Below are positions 27,867 through 35,496 of a DNA stretch of 64,000 nt, one piece after another. A program made the translations under genes and the position numbers. Every line of letters starts with the position of its first letter. The stretch's first letter is position 1. Source of the DNA: Saprospiraceae bacterium (GTDB lineage Bacteria > Bacteroidota > Bacteroidia > Chitinophagales > Saprospiraceae); contig JAHDHQ010000022.1 in the NCBI GenBank assembly GCA_020631235.1, positions 1-64,000 on the forward strand. The letters run 5' to 3'. The notes under the pieces are model-generated. The model had not been told where the DNA came from, did no database searches, and was given only the letters and a program-made list of their open reading frames with translations.

Positions 27867-28433
27867 TTGAAACAAAGAAAAAACATAGAAGAAATATTAA
27901 TAGGTATCCAGCGTGGAGATACAACATGTCAGCGAGCATTGCTAAGCCAATACGCTGATATGTTGTACGCTGTTAGCTTGCGGTATGTTAGAGACTCCAA
28001 TCTTGCACAAGAAGTGGTCCAAGATACTTTTATCAAAGTTTTTAAAGCTTCTAAAAATTTCGACCCTACTAAAGGAAGTTTTGATGGTTGGATACGAAAA
28101 ATTGCTATCCACATAGCCCTAAGATATCTCAATAAAAAACAGATTAAACTCACTTTAGTAGAAGAACATACACACGACGATTACGGTATGCATCCAGAAG
28201 TCCTACAAAAACTTGATAATGATGCATTGATGAATATTGTGCAAAGTTTACCTGAAGGGTACCGTCAGGTGTTTAACTTATATGTAATAGAAGGGTATTC
28301 TCATAAAGAGATAGCCGCAATGATTGGTATCAAAGAAGTTTCGTCTAGATCAAATCTATCTAGAGCCAAAGAACTTCTTAGAAATAAATTAATGACCCAC
28401 AAATCTTATACGTCATGGGCAACAGCGAAATAA
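27867..28433 (+). CDS. ECF-family RNA polymerase sigma factor
   Basis: The 188-residue protein has sigma region 2 (DMLYAVSLRYVRDSNLAQEV, then QDTFIKVF) and region 4 with the helix-turn-helix (LPEGYRQVFNLYVIEGYSHK, then EIAAMIG). No region 3 or extra domain is present, which is typical of ECF factors. It should direct polymerase to a small regulon when released from its anti-sigma factor. The start is TTG, 15 bases after the lipoprotein stop. The end overlaps the next gene by 19 bases, which fits cotranslation of sigma and anti-sigma. Confidence 0.92.
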   Translation: MKQRKNIEEILIGIQRGDTTCQRALLSQYADMLYAVSLRYVRDSNLAQEVVQDTFIKVFKASKNFDPTKGSFDGWIRKIAIHIALRYLNKKQIKLTLVEEHTHDDYGMHPEVLQKLDNDALMNIVQSLPEGYRQVFNLYVIEGYSHKEIAAMIGIKEVSSRSNLSRAKELLRNKLMTHKSYTSWATAK

Positions 28434-29866
28434 ATAAATTACTGCACGATCGGCTTTTTGAGCACGAAGTCCCAATGGATCACGATGCACTTTGGAACGC
28501 TATTCAGAAAAAGAAAAATAATAAATTCCCCATCATTATGTTACTATCTTCTTTACTTGTATTAGTATTTTCTATGAGTTTCTTTGCCTTCACTTTTGAA
28601 GAATTACCTGAACACTCAAGCACGCCATTAGTGGCAAATAATTTGATCGATCATGAAGAATCCACCACTACATCATCTCTACTGAATGGTGATACATATG
28701 ATAATGATGTCAGTCACAACGAACTGAATAATACCTCAGAAAAGAGCAATAAAGACTTATCTAAACCTAAAGAAATTGCCTCAGCAATAATCGAAAAGCA
28801 AGCTGAGTCTATTGTCAACACGAAACCTATATTCGGAGAAAATGCAATCGCACTAAGTCATCCAGGATCTACTAAAGAGCAGCAGACAAAACCTCAAATA
28901 AATGATCAAAAATGGCCGCTAAACCCAACGAAGGAAATAAGCCTTGTGAGTACCCATAAAGCCAATGCCGCTGACAATAAAGTAGATGGGGCAACTAAGC
29001 CTATCATAGAATATCCTAGCAGCCTGGACATAAAACTTTTAGCATATAAACCTATGTTGTTAAATGAGTCTTGGGGACCATCGATGTTGAGTAGACGTAA
29101 AAAACAAACGGGATGTTTTGATCACAAAATTCGCCGTAATAGTTTGGGTATTGAATTGTATGCTGGTCCAGGAGTAATCACTAAAAAAATGATAACTTCT
29201 GCAGCGGATTATAAAGCGCTACTCGAACGAAGAAAAGAAACTGAGACAAGTTTGGAAAGTTTGAGAGCAGGAATAGCCATACGTTTTAATCACCATACAG
29301 GAGTTTACCTAAAAGCTGGTTTAGAAATAGGAAGGCTAAGAGAAAGACTAGATTATTCAGTAGGACAGGATACTAGTTACACGCTAGAAAATCAAATTAT
29401 AGATTGGGAAATTAATACTAATGGAGATTCAATTCCCATTTTTGGTACACAAACAGTAACTATATCTAGCAGTAAAAGCTGGAAAGTCTTTAATGAATTC
29501 ACCACTTTTGATGTGCCAGTATTGTTGGGGTATCAGCAAAAATTTGGTAATTGGGGAGTATATGGTGAAATAGGTGCAATCTTCAATATTAGTTTGACTA
29601 AAAAAGGAATGATATTAGATAACACCATGACTACTCCTTCAGAATTGGATCCATTTTTCCAATCAAAAAACGGTATACACTTAACGGCTGGAATTGGAGC
29701 ATCGTATAGAATTGCTGACAATGTTTATGTGTTTGCAAGCCCTAATGCAAAATGGTCGATGAGTGATTTCAATGATGAAAATTACCCCATAAACCAACGA
29801 TTCCACAGCTATAGTATATTAATTGGTGTAGGATATGAATTTTCTAAAGGTCCTAAAACCTTGTAA
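28415..29866 (+). CDS. Membrane protein: anti-sigma-like head, single helix and outer-membrane barrel-like domain
   Basis: The 483-residue protein starts with about 35 cytoplasmic-looking residues (HDRLFEHEVPMDHDALWNAI), then one membrane helix (about 38-61), a Ser/Thr/Asn-rich region to about 215, and a C-terminal beta-rich region with alternating aromatic strands (LGIELYAGPG, VYGEIGAIFNISL) resembling an OMP_b-brl fold. Position right behind the sigma gene, with overlap, and the short acidic head suggest an anti-sigma factor. The combination would span the envelope from cytoplasm to outer membrane. A periplasmic beta domain rather than a true barrel is the alternative. The role is inferred from context. 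Confidence 0.78.
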   Translation: MGNSEINKLLHDRLFEHEVPMDHDALWNAIQKKKNNKFPIIMLLSSLLVLVFSMSFFAFTFEELPEHSSTPLVANNLIDHEESTTTSSLLNGDTYDNDVSHNELNNTSEKSNKDLSKPKEIASAIIEKQAESIVNTKPIFGENAIALSHPGSTKEQQTKPQINDQKWPLNPTKEISLVSTHKANAADNKVDGATKPIIEYPSSLDIKLLAYKPMLLNESWGPSMLSRRKKQTGCFDHKIRRNSLGIELYAGPGVITKKMITSAADYKALLERRKETETSLESLRAGIAIRFNHHTGVYLKAGLEIGRLRERLDYSVGQDTSYTLENQIIDWEINTNGDSIPIFGTQTVTISSSKSWKVFNEFTTFDVPVLLGYQQKFGNWGVYGEIGAIFNISLTKKGMILDNTMTTPSELDPFFQSKNGIHLTAGIGASYRIADNVYVFASPNAKWSMSDFNDENYPINQRFHSYSILIGVGYEFSKGPKTL

Positions 29867-29891
29867 AATAATATTTAAATTAGGTGAGATT

Positions 29892-29927
29892 AAGAGAAGA
29901 GCCCGAAAGGACTCTTCTCTTTTTTTT
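29892..29927 (+). terminator. Strong rho-independent terminator
   Basis: Perfect ten-base arms AAGAGAAGAG / CTCTTCTCTT with a ten-base loop are followed by seven T. It ends the sigma/anti-sigma operon; its T-run extends into the last bases of ndk on the other strand. Confidence 0.92.
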
Positions 29928-30348
29928 ATGCAAAAACTTCAGTACCTGCGAAATGGAAGCTGCTTTCTATTTGTGCGTTTTCGTCTGAATCAGAACCATG
30001 CACTGCATTTTCTCCAATGCTGGTAGCATATTTTGCTCTAATCGTACCTTCAGCTGCATCTGCAGGGTTAGTTGCTCCTATTAAAGTTCTAAAATCTTCA
30101 ACCGCGTTATCTTTTTCCAAGATAGCGGCTACAATGGGTCCAGATGACATAAAGTCAACTAATTCTCCATAAAATGGACGCTCTTTATGCACTGCATAAA
30201 ATTCGCCTGCTTTCTCTTTTGAAAGTTTTGTGTACTTCATAGCGACAATCTTAAATCCTGCGCTATTCATCATTTGTAAGATGTTACCGATATTGCCTGC
30301 CTTTACAGCGTCTGGCTTTATCATTGTAAGTGTTCTGTTTCCTGCCAT
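29926..30348 (-). CDS. ndk: Nucleoside diphosphate kinase
   Basis: Exchanges the terminal phosphate between nucleoside tri- and diphosphates through a phosphohistidine. At 140 residues it has the normal length. N-terminal [11 protein letters not shown] and the active-site motif NAVHGSDS (catalytic His) are intact. It has a single-gene layout; a -7-like TAATTTTG lies a little upstream on the minus strand. Confidence 0.97.
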   Translation of the reverse strand: MAGNRTLTMIKPDAVKAGNIGNILQMMNSAGFKIVAMKYTKLSKEKAGEFYAVHKERPFYGELVDFMSSGPIVAAILEKDNAVEDFRTLIGATNPADAAEGTIRAKYATSIGENAVHGSDSDENAQIESSFHFAGTEVFA

Positions 30349-30461
30349 TATACTTCAATTAAAATTTGCGCAAAATTAAAAAATATAAAGAGGATGACTC
30401 TTTAGAATTGTTAATTATTAAATAAGATTTCCGTCTTTTTTTAGCAACTTTGTGTCCTTTT

Positions 30462-31469
30462 ATGGAAAATATTCAAATATTAAAGGATAAACTACAGATA
30501 CCACAAGATGTGGTCATCCTTTCACACCGAAATCCTGATGGAGATGCTTTAGGTTCTAGTTTGGCATTACGAAGCATGCTGCTTAGTCTAGGACATTCAG
30601 TAAAAGTGGTTTTACCGAGCAATTATCCATATATATTTTCCTTTATGGATGGTGTAGATGACTGCATCATATTTGATGAAGAAAAAGATATTGCGGTGGA
30701 AAGAATCAATAAATCCACCATGATTTTCTGTTTAGATTTCAATGGTTTAGATAGAATCGATAAGCTAGGGCCTTGTGTTGATAAATCTAGAGCTTACAAA
30801 GTGCTAGTAGATCATCATTTGGATCCTGAGCCATTTCCAGATTTTACTTATAGTAATACAGGAGCTTCGTCTACTTGCGAACAACTATATCTACTATTTG
30901 AGCTGCTAGATTTAGAGCCTAAAATAACTTTAGATATAGCTACCAGCTTGTTTGTCGGTATTATTACAGATACTGGATGCTTTAAATACAGTACCAATAG
31001 TGAAACTTACCGAGTAGCTGCTGCTTTAAAATCAAAAGGAGTAGATGATTATGGTTTAAATGACTTAATCTTTAATTCACTCACACAAAAGCAATTAGAG
31101 TTATTAGGTCATTGTCTAGCAAACCGCATGGAAATACTGCCTGAGCACAATGCAGGAATCATCCATTTAACCAAACAAGACTATAAAGACTTCAATATAA
31201 TACGTGGAGATACAGAAAGCATCGTTAATTATATATTGATGATCAAAGGTATCAAAGTGGCCGCCTTTATTAGAGAACAACCTACTATTGTAAAGTTATC
31301 TTTAAGGTCCAAAGGTGATATTTCCGTGCAAGAACTCGCAAGAAATCATTTTAATGGTGGAGGTCATAAAAACGCATCTGGTGGATCGGCTTATGCAAAA
31401 CTAGAAGATGTAATCCATCGATTTAAGTCAGTTTTACCAAACTATATAAAAAAAGAAACACATGTATAA
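30462..31469 (+). CDS. nrnA: DHH-family phosphoesterase, NrnA-like
   Basis: A 335-residue DHH/DHHA1 protein of the oligoribonuclease/pAp-phosphatase type. N-terminal SHRNPDGDALGSSLAL gives the first Asp ligands, then FCLDFNG, the DHH motif LVDHHLDP and TGASST; the C-terminal DHHA1 domain has GGGHKNASGG. It should degrade nanoRNA (or related short oligonucleotides) and possibly pAp. A TTG four codons upstream is in frame, but ATG 30462 is clearly better. It heads an operon with the FKBP lipoprotein (8-base overlap) and prfB (3-base gap). Confidence 0.88.
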   Translation: MENIQILKDKLQIPQDVVILSHRNPDGDALGSSLALRSMLLSLGHSVKVVLPSNYPYIFSFMDGVDDCIIFDEEKDIAVERINKSTMIFCLDFNGLDRIDKLGPCVDKSRAYKVLVDHHLDPEPFPDFTYSNTGASSTCEQLYLLFELLDLEPKITLDIATSLFVGIITDTGCFKYSTNSETYRVAAALKSKGVDDYGLNDLIFNSLTQKQLELLGHCLANRMEILPEHNAGIIHLTKQDYKDFNIIRGDTESIVNYILMIKGIKVAAFIREQPTIVKLSLRSKGDISVQELARNHFNGGGHKNASGGSAYAKLEDVIHRFKSVLPNYIKKETHV

Positions 31470-32358
31470 ATTACTAAGCATTAGTATTTTCGCTCTATCT
31501 TTTATCTTGACCTCATGTCAATCAGGAGGCGGGAGCAAGGCTTCATTAGTTGAAGGATATCGTACAGAAATTTATGATCGACCAGGAGGTGATAAAGTCA
31601 TGCCAGGCCAATACATAAAGTTTGATCTTGATATACTTAATGATAAAGGAGAAATCGTACAATCTTTAAGGTCTCAACCCACAAAGCCGATTATGTACAT
31701 CCCGATGGAAGGAGAGGAAGCTCAAAGAAATCCTTTGATCGACTTACTTAGCCAATCTCAAAACAATGATAGTTTGGCGATTTTCATCACTAAAGATTCA
31801 ATGCCAGAGCCTGCTCCAATGATGGAGAACAATGAATTTTTAGAATACCGAATGAAAGTTCTAGATGTAATGTCTAAAGATGCTTACGAGGAGATGAAGA
31901 ATAAAGAACAGGCAAAAGCTATGGCATTGGCCAATAAAATGAAAGAATTAGAACCTGCAGCATTAGAAGAATCGGCCCAGATATTAAAAGACTATCAAGC
32001 AGGTAAGTATAAATCACAAACTAAGTCTTTAGATAATGGGCTAAAATATGTCATACTAGAAGAAGGTAAAGGGCCTGCCTCGAACACAGGACAAACTATA
32101 GAAGTATCATACGTCGGTATGCTCGAAGATGGAACCATGTTTGACAATTCCTACAGAGCTGGCAGAAATTTCAGCTTCCAAATAGGTACTGGTCAAGTGA
32201 TTCCAGGATGGGATACTGGTATGGCACTTATGCCTGTAGGATCTAAAGCATTATTAGATATTCCACCAGCTATTGGTTATGGTGAGCGAGGAAGCCCACC
32301 CGTTATACCTGCAAATGCAGATTTATATTTTGTAGTTGAAGTATTTTCTATCAAATAA
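31462..32358 (+). CDS. FKBP-type peptidyl-prolyl isomerase lipoprotein
   Basis: A 298-residue lipoprotein (lipobox LTSC, Cys19) with two FKBP-like halves. The N-terminal one (about 30-130) is degenerate; the C-terminal one (about 205-298) has the complete FKBP pattern: IEVSYVGMLEDGTMFDNS, QVIPGWDTGM, GSKALLDIPP and YGERGSPPVIP. An alpha-helical KEQAKAMALANKMKELEP linker joins them. It should assist folding of outer-membrane or secreted proteins in the periplasm. It overlaps nrnA by eight bases and is followed by prfB after three. Confidence 0.92.
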   Translation: MYKLLSISIFALSFILTSCQSGGGSKASLVEGYRTEIYDRPGGDKVMPGQYIKFDLDILNDKGEIVQSLRSQPTKPIMYIPMEGEEAQRNPLIDLLSQSQNNDSLAIFITKDSMPEPAPMMENNEFLEYRMKVLDVMSKDAYEEMKNKEQAKAMALANKMKELEPAALEESAQILKDYQAGKYKSQTKSLDNGLKYVILEEGKGPASNTGQTIEVSYVGMLEDGTMFDNSYRAGRNFSFQIGTGQVIPGWDTGMALMPVGSKALLDIPPAIGYGERGSPPVIPANADLYFVVEVFSIK

Positions 32359-32361
32359 GAG

Positions 32362-33442
32362 ATGACAAGCGAACAACTTAAATCTCTGGCCAGTCGATTA
32401 GCCTCCTTAAGGGGCTATCTTTGACGTCGATAAGCGCAAACATGAAATAGAAGATAAGGAAGTACTAGCTTCTGACCCCACATTTTGGCAGGACCAAAAG
32501 AAGGCTGAAACTATTATGAAAGAAGTTAAAACTTCTAAATATTGGGTACAAACCTACGAGGATCTTCAGGCGAACTATGATGATCTTGAAGTTTTATACG
32601 AATTTCAAAAAGAAGGCGAAGCGTCAGAAGAAGAGGTTAATAATATCTATAAATCACTCTTTGAGAAAATAGAAAATGTCGAACTCAAATCTACACTTAA
32701 TCAAGAGCAAGATCAATTAGATTGCATACTCGAAATCAATGCAGGAGCAGGTGGAACTGAAGCTTGTGATTGGGCTGAAATGTTGTATCGAATGTATGTT
32801 ATGTATGGAGAGAAATCCAATATGAAAGTTTCAGAGCTTAATAGAGTGGATGGAGACGTTGCTGGTATCAAATCGGTAGAGCTCCAGATGAGTGGCACCT
32901 TAGCTTATGGTTATTTAAAAGGAGAAAATGGTGTGCATCGCCTGGTGCGAGTATCACCTTTTAATGCACAAGGTAAGCGAATGACTTCCTTTGCTTCGGT
33001 TTTTGTGCATCCTATGGTAGACGATAAAATAGAAGTAGAGATCAATCCGGCAGATATAGAATGGGATACCTTTAGGGCTTCAGGAGCAGGAGGCCAACAC
33101 GTAAATAAAACGGAGTCAGCTGTACGTGTGAGACATCTTCCAACAGGTATAACGGCTGAATGTCAAGAAGAGAGATCACAGCATATGAATCGAGAAAAAG
33201 CACTTATCATGCTTAAGTCAAGATTATATGAAGTAGAATTAAAGAAGAAGCTAGCAGAAAAAGATTCTGTTGAGGCCTCGAAAATGAAAAATGAATGGGG
33301 ATCTCAAATAAGATCCTACGTTCTGGATGACCGCAGAGTTAAAGATCATCGGACAAAATTTGAAAATAGAAACACCGATGCTGTACTTAATGGAGACATT
33401 CAAGGATTTTTGAAGGCATTCTTAATGTGGGATGGTAGTTAA
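32362..33442 (+). CDS. prfB: Peptide chain release factor 2, with programmed +1 frameshift
   Basis: Release factor 2 for UAA/UGA stops. ATG 32362 starts a 20-codon frame that hits an in-frame TGA at 32422-32424; the rest (339 residues) continues in the +1 frame from GAC at 32423. Total length is about 359 residues, normal for RF2. The tripeptide anticodon region [15 protein letters not shown] and the GGQ loop [16 protein letters not shown] are intact. As in most bacteria, high RF2 terminates at TGA and low RF2 allows the shift, giving autoregulation. This is a real, complete gene, not a pseudogene. It is the third gene of the nrnA operon. Confidence 0.96.
32409..32425 (+). promoter_or_regulatory. 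prfB programmed frameshift site
   Basis: The Shine-Dalgarno-like AAGGGG (32409-32414) lies just before the slippery CTT TGA C (32419-32425), essentially the canonical RF2 recoding signal. The last in-frame residues are LRGYL before the stop. This internal SD is notable because SD sequences are rare before starts in this genome. Confidence 0.93.
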
Positions 33443-33521
33443 AACACTTTGATAACCATTCTAATATTGTATTTTTATAAGAACTCAAAAAAGCCACATT
33501 TTTTGATCAGAAATTAATGAC

Positions 33522-34664
33522 ATGAAAATTAAAAATTTTACGCTTGCATTGACATTTATAGCAATAGCCACACAGGTACATTCACAAATTACGGTAGGTT
33601 TATCTACTTTGCCTGAAGCAGGCGATGTGCTTAACTATGACACTTTTGATAGTTATAATGGAGAAGGATATGACATGATAGGAGAGGATATGACCTGGGA
33701 TTTTTCTGATTTATTAGTCAGCGGCGCTAGTCAAGAATCTTACCTTGAAGCATCAGCAGGTACGGCCGCTGATAGTTTCCCCACGGCTGATTTGTTAGTA
33801 GAATTTATCGGAAATGAAGGCTATGCTTTACGTAACTCTACCAGTATTAGTGTTATTGGGTTTTCAGGCGAAGAGTTTGGAGGACTTCCTATTCCTTTGA
33901 CCATAGAGCTTGATCAGCCATTCGCTATTAGAAGAGCTCCTATGGCTTTTGGTGATGTATACAATACGCAAACTAATTTCGCCGCAAAATTCCCTTTATC
34001 TGATTTTCCAGCATTGGACACTCTCATTAGCGAAAATAATCCATTAGGTGATGGTGTAGAAATAGATTCTTTTGCCGTCAATTGGGACTTAAGTAGGACT
34101 GAAGAAGCTGTGGGCTGGGGTAATGTCATTATTGGAGATAATGAAGTAGAGGTACTGCAAGTTTTGCAGACGGACAATGTAGAAACGGCCATAGAAGCTT
34201 TTATCATATCACCCCTTGGTGGCACTTGGTTAGATGTTAGTGGTTTTCTGCCTGAAGAATTCGCGGGACAGCTTTCGATCAATACAAATACCTACAAGTA
34301 TTTGACAGAAGAAGACAAAACAGTGTATGTGGAATTTGTTGTGAATCAAAACCTTGGAGAAGCGGCTGCTACCGGAAGAACAAAAGAAAATTTAGTGAGT
34401 ACTAGTACTGAAAATGTAGTATTTAGCAAAGACATTTTGTTATATCCAAATCCTGCAAATCAATATTTGACTATTTCGTCGTCTAATCATGAAGCCATTC
34501 AATCAGTGGAAATATTTGATATCAAAGGCCAATTGCTGATGAGTGTAAAGCCTAATATTGATCAATATTCTGTAGATGTTTCACACTTAGAAAATGCGCA
34601 TTACTTTGTTAAGATCAGAACAGAAAAAGAATACGCATCACAGCGTTTTACGATAGCAAAGTAA
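33522..34664 (+). CDS. Secreted T9SS cargo protein with C-terminal sorting domain
   Basis: A 380-residue exported protein (signal peptide ending QVHSQ) whose last 75 or so residues form a type A sorting domain (LYPNPANQYLTISS, VEIFDIKGQLL, YFVKIRTEKE). This domain marks it for export by the type IX secretion system and possible cell-surface attachment. The mature region, about 20-300, is beta-rich with many Asp/Glu/Ser and no recognised catalytic motif. Function beyond secretion is unknown. Confidence 0.85.
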   Translation: MKIKNFTLALTFIAIATQVHSQITVGLSTLPEAGDVLNYDTFDSYNGEGYDMIGEDMTWDFSDLLVSGASQESYLEASAGTAADSFPTADLLVEFIGNEGYALRNSTSISVIGFSGEEFGGLPIPLTIELDQPFAIRRAPMAFGDVYNTQTNFAAKFPLSDFPALDTLISENNPLGDGVEIDSFAVNWDLSRTEEAVGWGNVIIGDNEVEVLQVLQTDNVETAIEAFIISPLGGTWLDVSGFLPEEFAGQLSINTNTYKYLTEEDKTVYVEFVVNQNLGEAAATGRTKENLVSTSTENVVFSKDILLYPNPANQYLTISSSNHEAIQSVEIFDIKGQLLMSVKPNIDQYSVDVSHLENAHYFVKIRTEKEYASQRFTIAK

Positions 34665-34676
34665 GTAATACATAAA

Positions 34677-34709
34677 ATGGGGAGTGGGCTCAAATAGCTA
34701 ACTCCTCAT
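34677..34709. terminator. Hairpin between convergent genes (possible bidirectional terminator)
   Basis: ATGGGGAGT pairs with ACTCCTCAT with one G-T mismatch, plus inner GCT/AGC pairing. Short A and T runs flank the two sides. It lies between the T9SS cargo gene and the convergent small outer-membrane protein gene. Confidence 0.5.
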
Positions 34710-35393
34710 TTAAAATTCTTGAACATCTTCTCCTTCTTCTCCTTCAGCCTCGTCTTTATTTTTATCAAATAGTTTGCTGCCGAGTCCATAAAAATTAAAT
34801 TTTAATCCTATGTTGAATCTAGATTCTTCAAATCCTTCGTAAGGCTTAGTTACTCCATCAGCCAAAACAAAATCTTTGTTCATTAAATCATTAAGATAAT
34901 ATTCTCCGACTAAGGCTATACCCTTCATCATGCCTATATCGATTCGAAGGTATTGGTTGAAATTATTTACTTCGTTAGGAAAATAATGTTTGTCTCTAAT
35001 GGCTTCATTATTTGGATTGTTATCCGGTAAAATAATCGATCGATAGTGGTAATAGTAGTCAACGCCATAGGCAGCATAGATAGCCAGCTTTTTCTTAACA
35101 AAAAATACGAATCCTAATTCAGGTCCAGCACCGTATACTCTATGATTGTATTTATCCCCATCTAATGTATAAGTTAATCCTTCCTTTTTGAAGACAATCC
35201 CACCTCTCAATTTAATGTTTTCTTGAAAGGAATGGATATTATAAATAAACGGATAGCCCCAATGAAACCTTGCGGTTGTTTCTAACTCGGAACCATTGTT
35301 TGTAATGCTAGAAAAACCAACTTTTTGAGCCATAAGTTGGTGTGATAAACAAACGATAAGCAATAATATAAAAGAATTAATACAAGCTTTCAT
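34710..35393 (-). CDS. Outer-membrane beta-barrel-like protein
   Basis: A 227-residue exported protein (signal peptide ending LMAQK) with alternating strands such as GAGPELGFVFFV, LAIYAAYGVDYYYHY and FNIGLKFNFYGLG, fitting a small beta-barrel. The tail is acidic (DEAEGEEGEDVQEF). ATG 35393 is preferred over one three codons upstream. Function unknown; it is convergent with the T9SS cargo gene and has no visible partner. Confidence 0.65.
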   Translation of the reverse strand: MKACINSFILLLIVCLSHQLMAQKVGFSSITNNGSELETTARFHWGYPFIYNIHSFQENIKLRGGIVFKKEGLTYTLDGDKYNHRVYGAGPELGFVFFVKKKLAIYAAYGVDYYYHYRSIILPDNNPNNEAIRDKHYFPNEVNNFNQYLRIDIGMMKGIALVGEYYLNDLMNKDFVLADGVTKPYEGFEESRFNIGLKFNFYGLGSKLFDKNKDEAEGEEGEDVQEF

Positions 35394-35496
35394 AGAGGAC
35401 AATTTTATGCAACTTAGTTAATTAGAAACGAATTAACAAGCAAATTTTACATCTTTCGACTAATAAATAATGGAGTACATCAGGACGAATACTAAA

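Noticed and set aside
32362-32424. Short 20-codon gene ending at TGA 32422
   Set aside because: It is the first part of prfB; the downstream frame continues RF2 after the programmed shift.
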